Positions 8,846 to 18,048 of a stretch of 53,994 bases of DNA are shown here, in pieces (position 1 is the stretch's first letter; every line of letters starts with the position of its first letter). The notes under the pieces are model-generated. The model searched no databases. It saw nothing but the letters and a program-made list of their open reading frames with translations, and was not told where the DNA came from. The position numbers were made by a program, and so were the translations under genes. The stretch comes from Chara braunii (Eukaryota; Streptophyta; Charophyceae; Charales; Characeae): positions 832,717 through 886,710 of the forward strand of contig BFEA01000301.1 in NCBI GenBank assembly GCA_003427395.1, read 5' to 3'.

Positions 8846-9323
8846 TGTTACGGACTTCGCCAGGGCTCGATCCCTGGTCTATCTTTTTGCTGTTTCAGCT
8901 GCATCCCGTTTTCGGCCTGGCGCCCTTTTTCCAAACTCCTCCTTTGGTACCGTAGGATTTCGGACAACTGGCGCCATGCTGCAATTCGGGCGCCACTTTC
9001 AAATACTGCATTTTTCAGTTCTGCCCTCGGGGGCCTTTGCAGAAATGCCCCTGGTACCGTACGTGTCACCGGTACTTATACCAGCTCCCCGTACGGCACG
9101 GGGGCAGTCTCGTACCAGTTCTCTGCGGCTGTACTCGTACTCGGTGTGACTTGCTGTTTCGGCATTCGGAATCCAAGACTTCGACTTTGTGCCTTGCCAC
9201 TGTGTTTGCGTCCGACCCTCAGTCCGAGTCCGTCATGTCGAGTGAGTGAGTGTGTGTGTGAGCTCTCCCTCTCTCCCTCTCTCTCCTCTCCTTCGGCTCA
9301 CCCTCAGCCTCGCGCTCGTTACA
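8846..9323 (+). repeat. 3' LTR of B1
   Basis: This 478-bp LTR starts TGTTACGG and ends GTTACA. Its 3' 258 bases match 1-258; its start and end match the B2 LTR (14455-14943), although the middle has diverged. It contains a T-arm-like box at 8860-8877 and a pyrimidine-rich CTCTC stretch near the 3' end. No convincing TATA box was seen. Confidence 0.9.
8860..8877 (+). promoter_or_regulatory. tRNA T-arm/B-box-like hairpin in B LTR
   Basis: CCAGGGCTCGATCCCTGG is an 18-base imperfect palindrome with a six-base loop. It resembles the T-arm of a tRNA, which holds the internal B box of RNA polymerase III promoters, but the loop is one base short. The same sequence sits 14 bases into the B2 LTR. Function is inferred only. 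Confidence 0.4.
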
Positions 9324-9391
9324 TTGGTCCATCTCTCGAGATGGTGAGGGTGTCTCCACCACCTCGACCCTAGCAGGAACAGCTACTATTC

Positions 9392-10470
9392 CTACTGGTC
9401 CGACGTGTTTCCCGGAGCAGTGCCAGAAGTACTCGCTACATTGCTTCCAACGGGATGGGAGGATCCCAAAGCCTGCCCCATCGTAGGCGGGATGTTATCG
9501 GTCACCTTCTTGTTGCGGCACTTGAATTGGTTATGGCCATATTGGCCACAACGAATACAGGCCTGCCGTGCATACCGATCTCTCCACACGTCCTCTATGA
9601 GACCCGCCTTCTCCTATGGGGCAGCGTTGGGGTCAACTTGACTCCTTGACCGGGAGCCTCCGCGGCATCTACCAGTCGCCTTACCTTTCTGAGCTACGAC
9701 AGCGACTACTCCACCCTCTGAAGCATCTGTGCTGCCAGCCTCTGAACCTACTCCCTCCTTGAAGTTGTCGTCTAATTCGATGGTTAAACCATCGTTATCG
9801 ACAAACATAATGCGGCCCTTCTTCCTTCCAGTTGGGAGGCAGTGTCTTCTTCCTACCGTCCGTTGTGGGGTTATGTCCATGCCCTATCTTCGCCTCAAGG
9901 TCTAGGACCTTGCTGAACGAGGGAAAGTTGTGATCATTGATGTTGCCTCACCTGCCAACTGAACCTACTCCCTCATGGAAGTTGTCATCTAATTCGATGA
10001 TTGAACCATCGTTATCGACAAACATAATGCGGCGCTTCGCCTTCCAGCTGGGAGGCAGTATCTTCTTCCTACCGTCCGTTGTGGGATTATGTACATGCCC
10101 TATCTTCACCTCAACGTGTAGGGCCTTCTTGCTGAACGAGGGAAAGTTGTGAACATTGATGTTGGCTTCACCTGCCAACTGATTCCTGAGAGGCATAGGA
10201 AATCATCTCAGGAAGGAGGTGAGTAAAACCTGGGGCTCATAGCGCACCCCAGGGACACAGATCAGACGCTCTACAACGTCGGTGGCTTCCCTTATTGACT
10301 TAAACTGCCTCGTGTGCAGTGTCAAGATCGCATCAATGGCCTTTTGGGCCTCCTGAGGATCATGCCACCTTTCTTCCATCCTCTTGACGAAGTCCTCCAG
10401 TTTCTAGCGGGCTGCCCAAGCGCGGAAGTCATGACCGTACCCCTGTAGTTGCAATAACCGCTCCACCATC
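9392..10470 (-). pseudogene. A1 Gag, C-terminal half with zinc knuckle
   Basis: Read on the minus strand from 10470, fragments align with the A2 Gag capsid region (about 19130-19500), followed by SFSKKALHVEVKIGH, GRKKILPPSWKAK and IMFVDNDG, then a Gly/Arg/Ser-rich linker and a nucleocapsid. The CCHC knuckle CIRCGQYGHNQFKC is intact at 9559-9518 (C-x2-C-x4-H-x4-C); A2 has lost its first Cys. A 217-bp tandem duplication (9744-10178) repeats the IMFVDNDG segment and shifts the frame, so three separate open pieces remain (10196-9948, 9880-9614, 9589-9392). Gag forms the particle and binds RNA. The N-terminal half is missing because homology ends at the B2 boundary. Confidence 0.8.
9744..10178 (-). 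repeat. 217-bp tandem duplication in A1 gag
   Basis: GAACCTACTCCCTC begins at 9744 and again at 9961, and the two units stay similar to their ends (CACCTGCCAACT). Several substitutions and small indels separate them, so the duplication is not recent. A2 has a single copy. The unit is not a multiple of three. Confidence 0.9.
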
Positions 10471-11627
10471 CCCAACTATACCCAGACCATTCCACAAGCT
10501 ACGTATCCCGCTCTTCCTCTACTTCCCCCAAATGCTCTCATCCCCACCACCCCCACCAATGATTTCACCCTGGTCGACTCTTTCTCTCCCACCCTTGATT
10601 TCAACGCCCTTGCCACCACTAACCCCAGAGATGGCAAAATCTCCCCCCATCATTCCGCGCCAACGAGATTCCCACCTTCTCAGGCCAACCCCATGAGGAT
10701 GTCTTCCTCTTTCTCACCAAACTTACACAACCTTCACCCTCCACAGCATTCCTGTCATCCACTGGCTCCCCATCGTTGGCGGCCGACTCCATCACCTCCA
10801 CCTTCCGCCCACAAAAAATGATCGACGACTACATCGACCAATTCTGCCGGCTCCAACAAAACGGCCCAACCGACCGTTTTGTGCAATACGTCCGCTCGCT
10901 TTGTCAACATATCCCATCGACATCGTCAGCGACTTCGCCTTCATTTCCCACGTTAAGTGCGTAAGCGTCCGCCCTTGTCCGTGAGCCTCCCATGACCCTC
11001 GCCAACCTCCTCACTCGTGCCCTCCAACACGACCGCATCCTCTCCCCCTACAAGACTGCACTTACATCGGCCGCTCCCCGCCCTCGCTTCTTCCACAACA
11101 TCGCCTCCTAGGACACCACCTCCACCACCTCCTTAGACGAGTTCACCGCGCCCGACCCTGACACCCTCTTTGATCCACAAGACACCAAACGCTCTCCCTC
11201 GACGAATTCTTTGCCATTCACCTCATGCGAATGGAAAAGACATATCGCTCCAGCCGCCCNCCCCCGACCACCCTCCCGACCCGCCTCAAGAAACTCACAC
11301 CCGAGGAAAGAGCCCACCTTCACGCAAAGGGTGGATGTTCCCGGTGCCGTCAATTAGGCCACCCGCAAACAGACTGCCGAAATGCTAGACATTTCGCACG
11401 CCAATCTGGGGCTCCCCAACCCGTAACCTCCGCATCACCCCCCTCGACAAGAGCGGGCCCCTCCTCAACCTAAAGATTGTCCCCAGGTCTTCGCCCCGAC
11501 ATCGACGACTAGTCTGCTGGCCACCCCATCGGTGACGATCTCCATCCCACGGGTGGCCCACTGGGCATCGACAATACGTCTGCCTCCCCCCTCTTCGGTG
11601 CCGCACCTCCCATCGAACAACCCCTAG
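10471..11627 (+). pseudogene. B2 Gag, fragmented
   Basis: Pieces in several frames form a Ty3/gypsy Gag. An early segment reads NEIPTFSGQP...VFLFLTKL, followed by AADSITSTFRPQKMIDDYID and FCRLQQNGPTDRFVQYVRSL, typical of the retrotransposon Gag capsid domain. The later frame (11225-11473) has KKLTPEERAHLHAKGG and the CCHC knuckle CSRCRQLGHPQTDC at 11336-11377 with all four ligands. Stops near 10964 and 11110 and several shifts break it. The beginning is missing at the boundary with A1, so the start codon cannot be placed. One N lies at 11260. Confidence 0.75.
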
Positions 11628-12503
11628 GTGTCGCAACCCTCGTCACCAGACGCCCCCCTCACTGCCACTTTTTCCTCAACCCACCTGAAAAATCCATCCT
11701 TTGTCACCTTCTTTGATGTTGTTAAGGAACAAGCCCGACGCGATCGGCTTGTCCAATTAGGCAATGAACAACGTCGCCTCAACACCATTATCTCCACCGC
11801 CAACTCGTCACTCTTTCACCTCAAATTCATCGCTGCCACCCTTGGCGCGTCTACGACTAAGTTTTGGGCCCTCCCCAACATTGGAGCCACCGGAAACTTC
11901 ATCACCAACGCATGTGTCCAGAAAGCTGGTCTTACCTTTATAGGATACGACTCCCCGATTACGATTCGTTTAGGGGACAAAAACACCGTCGTCGTAGTAG
12001 ACCTCACGGTTCCCGAGACCACGATGACTGTCAGAACCCTCCGCAGTCAAGTCTCATTCGATGTCATGCACTTCATGTGCGATATCGTTTTGGGAACACC
12101 ACGGCTGTACCGTTGCCTGCCATATGCCTTCCAACCCAACTTCCTCTGCCTTACCAACCCCCCTAACACAACCATCGACATTCCCTATCTCCCCTATCTC
12201 ACCCCCCCAAGCTCCGTCACCCCGCACCAATTCCTTCACATGGCTCGCACGAACCCCGACTCCACCTACTATTGCCTTGTCCTTGGTCGCGAGCGTCCCG
12301 AGGACTTGCTCCCAACGAATAAACCCGACAAAACCCCGCCCTCACCTCCATCCTCGACCACTTCAAGGACGTCATCCTCGAGTCCTTGCCTGCCGGATTA
12401 CTTCTGGATCGTGGCGTATCCCAAACCATCGATTTGGAACCCCACCACTCTCCACGGTGCCGCCCTCCGTACCAACTCTCTGTTCCAGAAGCCGAAGAAA
12501 TGA
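11628..12503 (+). pseudogene. B2 protease and linker
   Basis: This 291-codon frame begins with a linker and then enters a retropepsin-like domain: FIAATLGASTTKFWALPN, IGATGNFITNACVQKAGL and TIRLGDKN. The active site, normally D-S/T-G-A, reads N-I-G-A at 11877-11888, so the catalytic Asp is lost. The second half holds MHFMCDIVLGTPRL, which resembles the conserved D-x-x-L-G-x-x-W region after the flap (Trp changed). The frame then runs on past a shift, where the real path continues in the frame opening at 12386. Retropepsins work as dimers and cut the Gag-Pol polyprotein; this one should be inactive. Confidence 0.7.
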
Positions 12504-13065
12504 AGCGGCAACTCCATGAACTCCTTGAGAAAGTATTCATTAAGCAGAGTTCATTCCCCTTCGACACAAGCTGCCTTTTCGTAAAAAAAGGCGGAACATC
12601 GAAACTTCGGATGTGCGCAGCCTACCGCGCCTTGGACCGGATCACGATCAAGTACCCCCTACCTCGGATCTCCGAGCTTCACGATCGAGTCCGTGGAGCC
12701 AAGTATTTTACCAAGATCGACCTTCGCAGCGGCTTCCACTAGATCCACATCCGCGAGGAGGATACCCACAAGACCACCTTCCATTCCCGATTCGGGCACT
12801 ACGAATTCCTTGTGATGCCCTTCGGCCTCACAAACGCCCTCGCCACATTCCAATCTACAACAAGTCACATTTTCTGCGACCTCCTCGAAGTCTTTGTCGC
12901 CGTCTACCTCGATGATATCCTCGTCTATAGCCCCACCTTCGAGTCCCCCCTTCAGCATCTCCCCCAAGTACTCTCTATCCTCACAGAGGAGAAATTCTAC
13001 GCCAAGCTCAGTAAATGCACCTTCGCCGCTTCAAGCGTTGAATACCTTGGCCACATCGTCTCCGT
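12386..13065 (+). pseudogene. B2 reverse transcriptase, truncated
   Basis: The frame from 12386 has EAEEMKRQLHELLEKVFIKQ, FVKKGGTSKLRMCAAYRALD and KYFTKIDLRSGFH with the first catalytic Asp. A TAG at 12740-12742 stands where Gln is expected after GFH. Beyond it come [20 protein letters not shown] and [11 protein letters not shown], with the YLDD box at 12905-12916 intact, then EKFYAKLSKCTFAASSVEYL. The sequence then leaves RT for the integrase leader, losing the connection domain and RNase H entirely. The catalytic palm is complete except for the stop. Confidence 0.85.
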
Positions 13066-13431
13066 TGCATGTATCCGCCTGACAATCTCCTTTACATCGA
13101 TACCAAAGGCACTCGCCGACTTTCCATCCCTTACGCACGATACCACGACTGCCAGACATCTTGGGTTCCAAAAAACATTCGATACCATCTCCCGCTACTT
13201 TCACTGACCTTCCCTACTCCTCGGCGTCAAAGCACGGCGTCAAAGCATACATCCGCTCATGCTCCACGTGTCAAGTCGTCAACCCCTCGAACGTGCCAAA
13301 GCCCGACAAGCTACAATCATTGCGATCCCCACCCACCGGTGGCAGTCCATCTCCATGGCACCTATGATGCTAACCTTAAGAATGCTATGAAGCCTGTTCG
13401 CACCTATGATCGTGCTCGCCCTATATCCTAG
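13066..13431 (+). pseudogene. B2 integrase N-terminus fused to chromodomain tail
   Basis: From about 13078, DNLLYIDTKGTRRLSIP and a broken zinc-finger segment (ARHLGFQKTFDTI, YIRSCSTCQVVNPS) match B1 at 6236-6500. Near 13365 the sequence jumps to NLKNAMKPVRTYDRARPIS and the stop at 13429-13431, which are the last residues of the B1 chromodomain. All of the integrase core is gone. Frames shift between the pieces. Confidence 0.8.
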
Positions 13432-14038
13432 ATACATAAAACTCAAAACCCGAACCCTTGCATAAATCCCGCCTCAGCCCCACCCAAACCCCACATTCCT
13501 ACTCTACACACACCCCTGTACCCAGCAAAGCCCTTGCCTCTTGAACCCCCCATGTCTGATCCGCTCTTGCCTCCACCTTGCCCCGTTCTCCCATCTGTCC
13601 TCAGCCACATCCTTGTCTCTCTTGTGCAAGTTCCCTATGTGGCCCCTGCACGTTGCCGGCGATAATGGATCTAATGGCAAGGGCACGAGGACGACGGCAT
13701 GGTGCAGCTCAGTTTGCGGAGATAAAGCAGTTGGTTTGCCACCATGTTGTTCCCATTGGTCGGCACATTGGACTCGCAGACTTCTGGAGCAGCAACCTCG
13801 AAATTGACATTAATATCAGTCTGCGACCTGCCATCCGTATCAGACCTTAGCACCAGATCAAGACTACCGGACGCCACATGCTACTAGGACATTCAAGCTG
13901 AAGCCTTGTTGACGACGTCCTGAGATGACTTATCATTGTTCCCTCCTCGATACTTATGCGACTCTTCTCAAGACTTGTTCCCAAGACTTTCGCATGACCA
14001 CTACTCAGAAATTTTGCAACCATACCCCTAAAAACCTG
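13432..14038 (+). other. B2 3' non-coding region
   Basis: This follows the pol stop and aligns in parts with 7703-8370 of B1, for example around GCCGGCGATAATGGATC (13659-13675). No gene is supported here. Confidence 0.65.
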
Positions 14039-14268
14039 TAGTTCATCAATAGGACCACATTGTTCCCCGCAATTCCAAAACCCTTAGCTCATCAGTAGGA
14101 TTACCACGTTCCCGGTTGTCCCTAAACCTTTAGTTCATTAATAGGACCACCCTGTTCCCCGCACTTCGAACACCCTTAGCTCATCAGTAGGATTGCCCTA
14201 TTCCCCGTTGTCCCTAAACCCTTAGTTCAAAAGTAGAACTACCATGTTCCCTTAGCTCATCAACATAA
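14039..14268 (+). repeat. 46-bp tandem repeats before the B2 PPT
   Basis: Units starting TAGTTCATCAATAGGA or TAGCTCATCAGTAGGA begin at 14039, 14085, 14131, 14177 and 14223, each 46 bases apart, with the two subtypes alternating. A shorter unit starts at 14253. The core resembles the 53-bp units of B1. Confidence 0.85.
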
Positions 14269-14439
14269 CAACCATGTTCCCAGCTCACAGATACAACCCA
14301 TGTTCCCTAATCACATAACCAATCACCTACTTTATAGCCCTCTTCCCTTGTGACTGGCTGACCAGTGGTCGGCCCTGTCCCGTCCTCCGCAGTTTTCAGC
14401 ATTGTTTCATGACTTTTGGCAGCCGACACGTTGCCTTCT

Positions 14440-14454
14440 AAAAGGAGGGGATAG
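14440..14454 (+). other. Polypurine tract of B2
   Basis: AAAAGGAGGGGATAG directly precedes the LTR start TGTTACGG, as in B1. Confidence 0.85.
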
Positions 14455-14943
14455 TGTTACGGACTCAGCCAGGGCTCGATCCCTGGTCTGCGGGTTACCA
14501 CCCGCCAGGCTGCTATTTCCGTTTCTGGACTGCTGGCGCCCGTTCTCAAATTCCTCCACTAGCATTTTCGGATTTCGACACTTTGGCGCCATCCGGCATT
14601 CTGGCCCCCACACGCAGACCTGCGATCCTCAGTTCAGTCCTTAGTCAGGGCGCACCTCGGCCCTCCGGACTTAGCCTGAGTCCAGTACTTAAGTCCAGAC
14701 TCAAGCCCCGTTGGGGCATTCAGTCTTTGGCCTCAGTGCTTGTGCTTCAGTGTGACTTGCCGCGACTTGGTGTTCGGAATCCAAGATTGCGACTTTGCGA
14801 CTTTGAGACTCTGTTACTTCATGTTTGCGTCCGTCGTGTCGAGTCGAGTCCGTGTCTGAGTCGAGTGTATGTGTGCTCTCACTCTCTCCCTCTCTCTCTC
14901 TCTCTCCCGCTCGACCTCTCTGCTCTGCCTCGGTCTCGTCACA
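14455..14943 (+). repeat. 3' LTR of B2
   Basis: About 489 bp from TGTTACGG to GTCACA. It shares the opening segment, including the T-arm-like box at 14469-14486, the CGGAATCCAAGA stretch and the pyrimidine-rich end with the B1 LTR, but the middle has diverged strongly. The sequence to the right is unrelated to A1 and shows no primer binding site. Confidence 0.85.
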
Positions 14944-15865
14944 CAGAGTCTCGAATTGTCAGGATAACCTCAGAACTACAGTGCGCTGCTCATAAGTGCG
15001 CAGCGCTTCACTCCCCAACCTTGAGTAATCACTCGTAACACCTCAGAGCCCCTCAAACATCAAGCGCCACCCAAATACTGCCTCCAGAGGACAGCCCCAC
15101 CCTGATACAGGCCTTTGAGGCCAAGCGCCACTCAGAGGGTGAAGAAGAAGACCAGCGCTACAGTATTTGATGATGACGAAGTGTCGAAATACTTCCCGGG
15201 TTGAAGTCTGCAGCAGCGCCACCACTCCTGACAAGATGACCTCTGAGGAAGAAGCTGCAGCTATGGCTGCAGCGCCACAACCTTGTGACCCCACTCCGGA
15301 GGAGGGTCCAACGACACCAACTTCTCTCGCCTCCAGCAGACCTCGAATAACCCAGACCATTGACAGCCCCTCGTGCTGACAAAACACAACGCAGGTCCCA
15401 GCTATGGTCGGCACTCCGAAGGTCTGGCTATGTTTGTCTTCCACAACGCTGAGTCGTCACCACTTTCGGTTCACGCGTAGCGCAGCAGCGATGTACTCGG
15501 TAGCAATTGCCAAAAGCCCTGAACCGATGTGCCTAACCTACCTATAGACTACTCTAGCCTAGACTCGACCTAGACCGGACTGACTGACCGACCGGTACCG
15601 GTTCTATTTCGGCCTCTAGGGCCTCTCCCAACCCGGCTATAGGCTATAGGACCCTCTATCAGCTTAAGGCCCATAGGCCTTGTCTGTCCTAGGGGTAGCC
15701 CGGGTCTGCTATTCGCAGTTAGGGTAGCTGTAGGAAATTCAGTTCGAACGGGCATGTATTTTCCCGAATTTATAGATATGTCCCTCACGAAAATTCCTTA
15801 CAAGCAGGTCACTCGGTTAGCCCTCAGCCAAACAAAATTACGAATTTGTCCTACCTATAGTACAA
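14944..15865. other. Unassigned spacer between B2 and A2
   Basis: No retroelement domain was found. Two short open stretches overlap here: 15043-15444 minus (133 codons) and 15167-15379 plus. The plus-strand sequence around 15075-15200 has acidic and lysine-rich stretches such as FDDDEVSKYFPG, but no start, splice pattern or family I recognise. From 15440 the sequence is plain spacer with CTAGGCCTATAG-like words. Confidence 0.5.
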
Positions 15866-16788
15866 TGCAAGGCCATTGCCTCTATGAGCCCCATAAGGCC
15901 CCCTTTTTGCAGCCCGTCGGCCGCTCTAAGTGAAGGCAGGCTCGACGAGGCCCTCAAGGTCCTTTTCAGGCCACCACGCAACTCAGGGAAATTCAGGCAG
16001 TTGCGCAGTGCCAGTTGCTTGAGTGAACCCAGGCCCTGGGCCGCCTATGTAAATGTAAGTGAACCCAAGCCCTGGGCTGGATACGGGTACCGGGCCAAAC
16101 ACAGGTCGAAGGCAGTTGGGCACCCACAACCACTTAAGGCCCAAGGCCTGCTCTCGTCCTGCGAGGCCTTAGGCTACCGAGGCCTACTGGAAGCTTCCTG
16201 GGACTGGATGCATGCAGGCCACTTCGATATAGGAAAGGGCCTGCCTCCTCATTCGGCATTCGGGTGCTGGCTGCATGTTGCGCAAGTGCTGCTGCTGCGC
16301 TATTTGCTGGCTGGCGCCTACGCTCTCATGGGCGAGCAGGGAAGGAGCGCGCAGCCATAGCCGAGCTGCACTGCTGTAAGTTGGGTGAGACCCAGGGTGG
16401 TCCTTCGGTGCTAGTGGCATCTGTGAGTTGGGGAACGAGGTTGTGAGTGTAGCGCGAGACATACCTGGTGCTGGAAGCGTGCGACATTGGTCGCCATATG
16501 CTCGTACTTCGGGAATGCTGTTGACGCCATCTTTCGGCTTCGTAGTATAGGCTAGATAGGATCTGCCACATGTAGTCTGGGCGCCGAGCGGCAGATAGGA
16601 TATCAACTCTGGTTCTTCGTTGATGATGATGGACTATTTCACCATTGTCAATTATAAACTCTTGGTGTGTTCTTATTTGGTGAATCTCGTGATGCAATTC
16701 TGCTGTTGGTTAGAGGTCAAGACTATCTGGACTCATATGTATTATGCTGTTTGATTGCTGAAGTTCGCTATTGCTCATCTTTCTTGCA
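15866..16788 (+). repeat. 5' LTR of A2
   Basis: It starts TGCAAGGCC and ends TCTTGCA, with the perfect terminal inverted repeat TGCAAG/CTTGCA. It matches 22854-23763 closely. Two bases after its end the PBS starts, which fixes the boundary. Confidence 0.92.
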
Positions 16789-16791
16789 ATT

Positions 16792-16802
16792 TGGTATCAG
16801 AG
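16792..16802 (+). other. Primer binding site of A2 (tRNA-iMet type)
   Basis: TGGTATCAGAG is complementary to the 3' end of initiator methionine tRNA, the commonest primer of plant Ty3/gypsy and Ty1/copia elements. It lies three bases after the LTR. Confidence 0.9.
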
Positions 16803-18048
16803 TTGTGGTACGATTGCGCTCATCTGGCGCTTGTCTTCTGCCTTATGCGGTACATACATGCGGTCTGCTGGGCGAGTTTGGCTTCAAGTGGTGTGTAGTG
16901 AGGAGGGTGGAGACGAGTGTGTAGGCGACCCAGGAGGTGAGGCGAACGCCAGGAAGGCTACGTGGGTTTAATGTGGTCTGGACAGTGTGATGAGAACTAT
17001 CGAATGTGCGATTGATGCTGAGGTGGAATGGCGAAATAATGCTGGTTGTGCCGATGCAGTGACTGGTCATCGCAATCGCCATTTGGTCATCTGGTGAGAT
17101 TATCTCTATGGTTGGGGGCAGCAAATTGGCGTACGTTGCTCTTAACCTTATCTTCCCTCTCCGACACTTCTTACGATGAGGTTGTGTATTCCTTCTTGAG
17201 AGTCCTCTCATCGTGAGGTGTCGAGTGGACTCAACCTTGAGAGTCGGCAATGTTCACGTGGAGCATCTGGGTGGAGATGGGCGGAGCTTTCTTAATGGCC
17301 CTGGACGAAGCACTGGGTCACGGTCACCATGCCAGCCCACAGGGAGTAGAGCATGCATGCCTTGCTGCTTGTCCTTTGTTCGGCTTGCTGCACTGTTAGA
17401 TGGGTACTACTGGGCAGGCCAGCCCTACAGGAAAGACGAGCACCTAGCATCTATAAATAAACACGGGAAGGGGATATCACTGGTTGTGATCGTCGTCCTG
17501 TTGCGACGTAAAATAATTCCTGATGTCACTTAGGGGCGGACGTTAAAATGCCTCTGGATTAGCCAGTGATGTAAGGCTCGCGGCACGCCGAGGATAAATA
17601 TACGTGCAAGGCTGTCCTGCTCAGCGGATACTAGGGGCACAGGGGTGGGCCGGATACACACCTTTAGACATGCAACGCTCTCCAGATCGCTCAGGGACGC
17701 TGACGTCAAGTGATACTCAAGGGAACTAAGGGAGGGGTTGATTCCACGTGATAAGTTCGAGAAAATTCCATGTTGTCCTATCCACACAAATGATTCTATT
17801 TTTATGTTTTGATTAGTTAGGTGTACAGCCATTGACATCTGACAGACAACATTAGTTAGAACTGCTTCTTGTTCCTGGTGCTTCTGTTTGCGGACTAGTT
17901 AAACTAAAAACGGTTTCGTTTGTAGGAATCTGACTTACCTGTTTACCTCAATTGATATCTTTTCCAAAATAGCCACCCGTTGGTCTGAGCATTATGTTGT
18001 GGTAGGCACCTAGAGTGTCCTAGTGTAAACGGTGCACAGCGTTGTAGC
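16803..18048 (+). other. A2 leader between PBS and gag
   Basis: About 1.25 kb without a convincing coding frame. It is GC-balanced, has no tandem repeats and contains scattered ATGs. It would hold the packaging signal of the element RNA; nothing specific can be pointed to. Confidence 0.6.

Larger units (their letters stand above)
6199..9323 (+). mobile_element. Element B1, 5'-truncated Ty3/gypsy chromovirus inside A1
   Basis: B1 comprises integrase, GPY/F module, chromodomain, a long 3' non-coding region with tandem repeats, PPT and an intact 3' LTR. It has no 5' LTR, gag, protease or RT: B homology begins near 6230, just upstream of the integrase zinc finger. Its right end is a clean LTR terminus (GTTACA, 9323), with A1 sequence restarting at 9324. 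The A1 bases on either side share CCATCTCT, but the left side has no LTR, so the 5' half was lost after insertion or the copy arrived truncated. Several Ns lie inside. Confidence 0.85.
1675..10470 (-). mobile_element. Element A1, Ty3/gypsy chromovirus, interrupted and 5'-truncated
   Basis: Read on the minus strand the element runs Gag (about 10470-9392), protease, RT, RNase H, integrase, chromodomain, PPT and 3' LTR (2561-1675). It matches the plus-strand copy A2 (15866-23763) along its length. Element B1 occupies 6199-9323: A-homology stops near 6198 in the Gag-protease linker and resumes at 9324. A-homology also stops near 10470 inside Gag, where B2 begins, and does not reappear after B2, so the 5' LTR, PBS and Gag N-terminus are missing. 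Several frameshifts and stops make it non-functional. Confidence 0.85.
10471..14943 (+). mobile_element. Element B2, internally deleted B-family derivative
   Basis: B2 starts inside gag, abutting A1 near 10470, and runs through a zinc knuckle, protease and RT. It then jumps from the RT (about 13065) to the integrase N-terminus, and jumps again near 13365 to the last residues of the chromodomain, followed by a 3' region, tandem repeats, PPT and LTR. It therefore lacks 5' LTR, PBS, Gag N-terminus, RNase H, integrase core and GPY/F module. A1 does not resume after its LTR. Confidence 0.85.

Noticed and set aside
16184-16697. Open frames in the A2 5' LTR and their repeats at 23171-23593
   Set aside because: Non-coding LTR sequence; open only by chance and not conserved in the A1 LTR.
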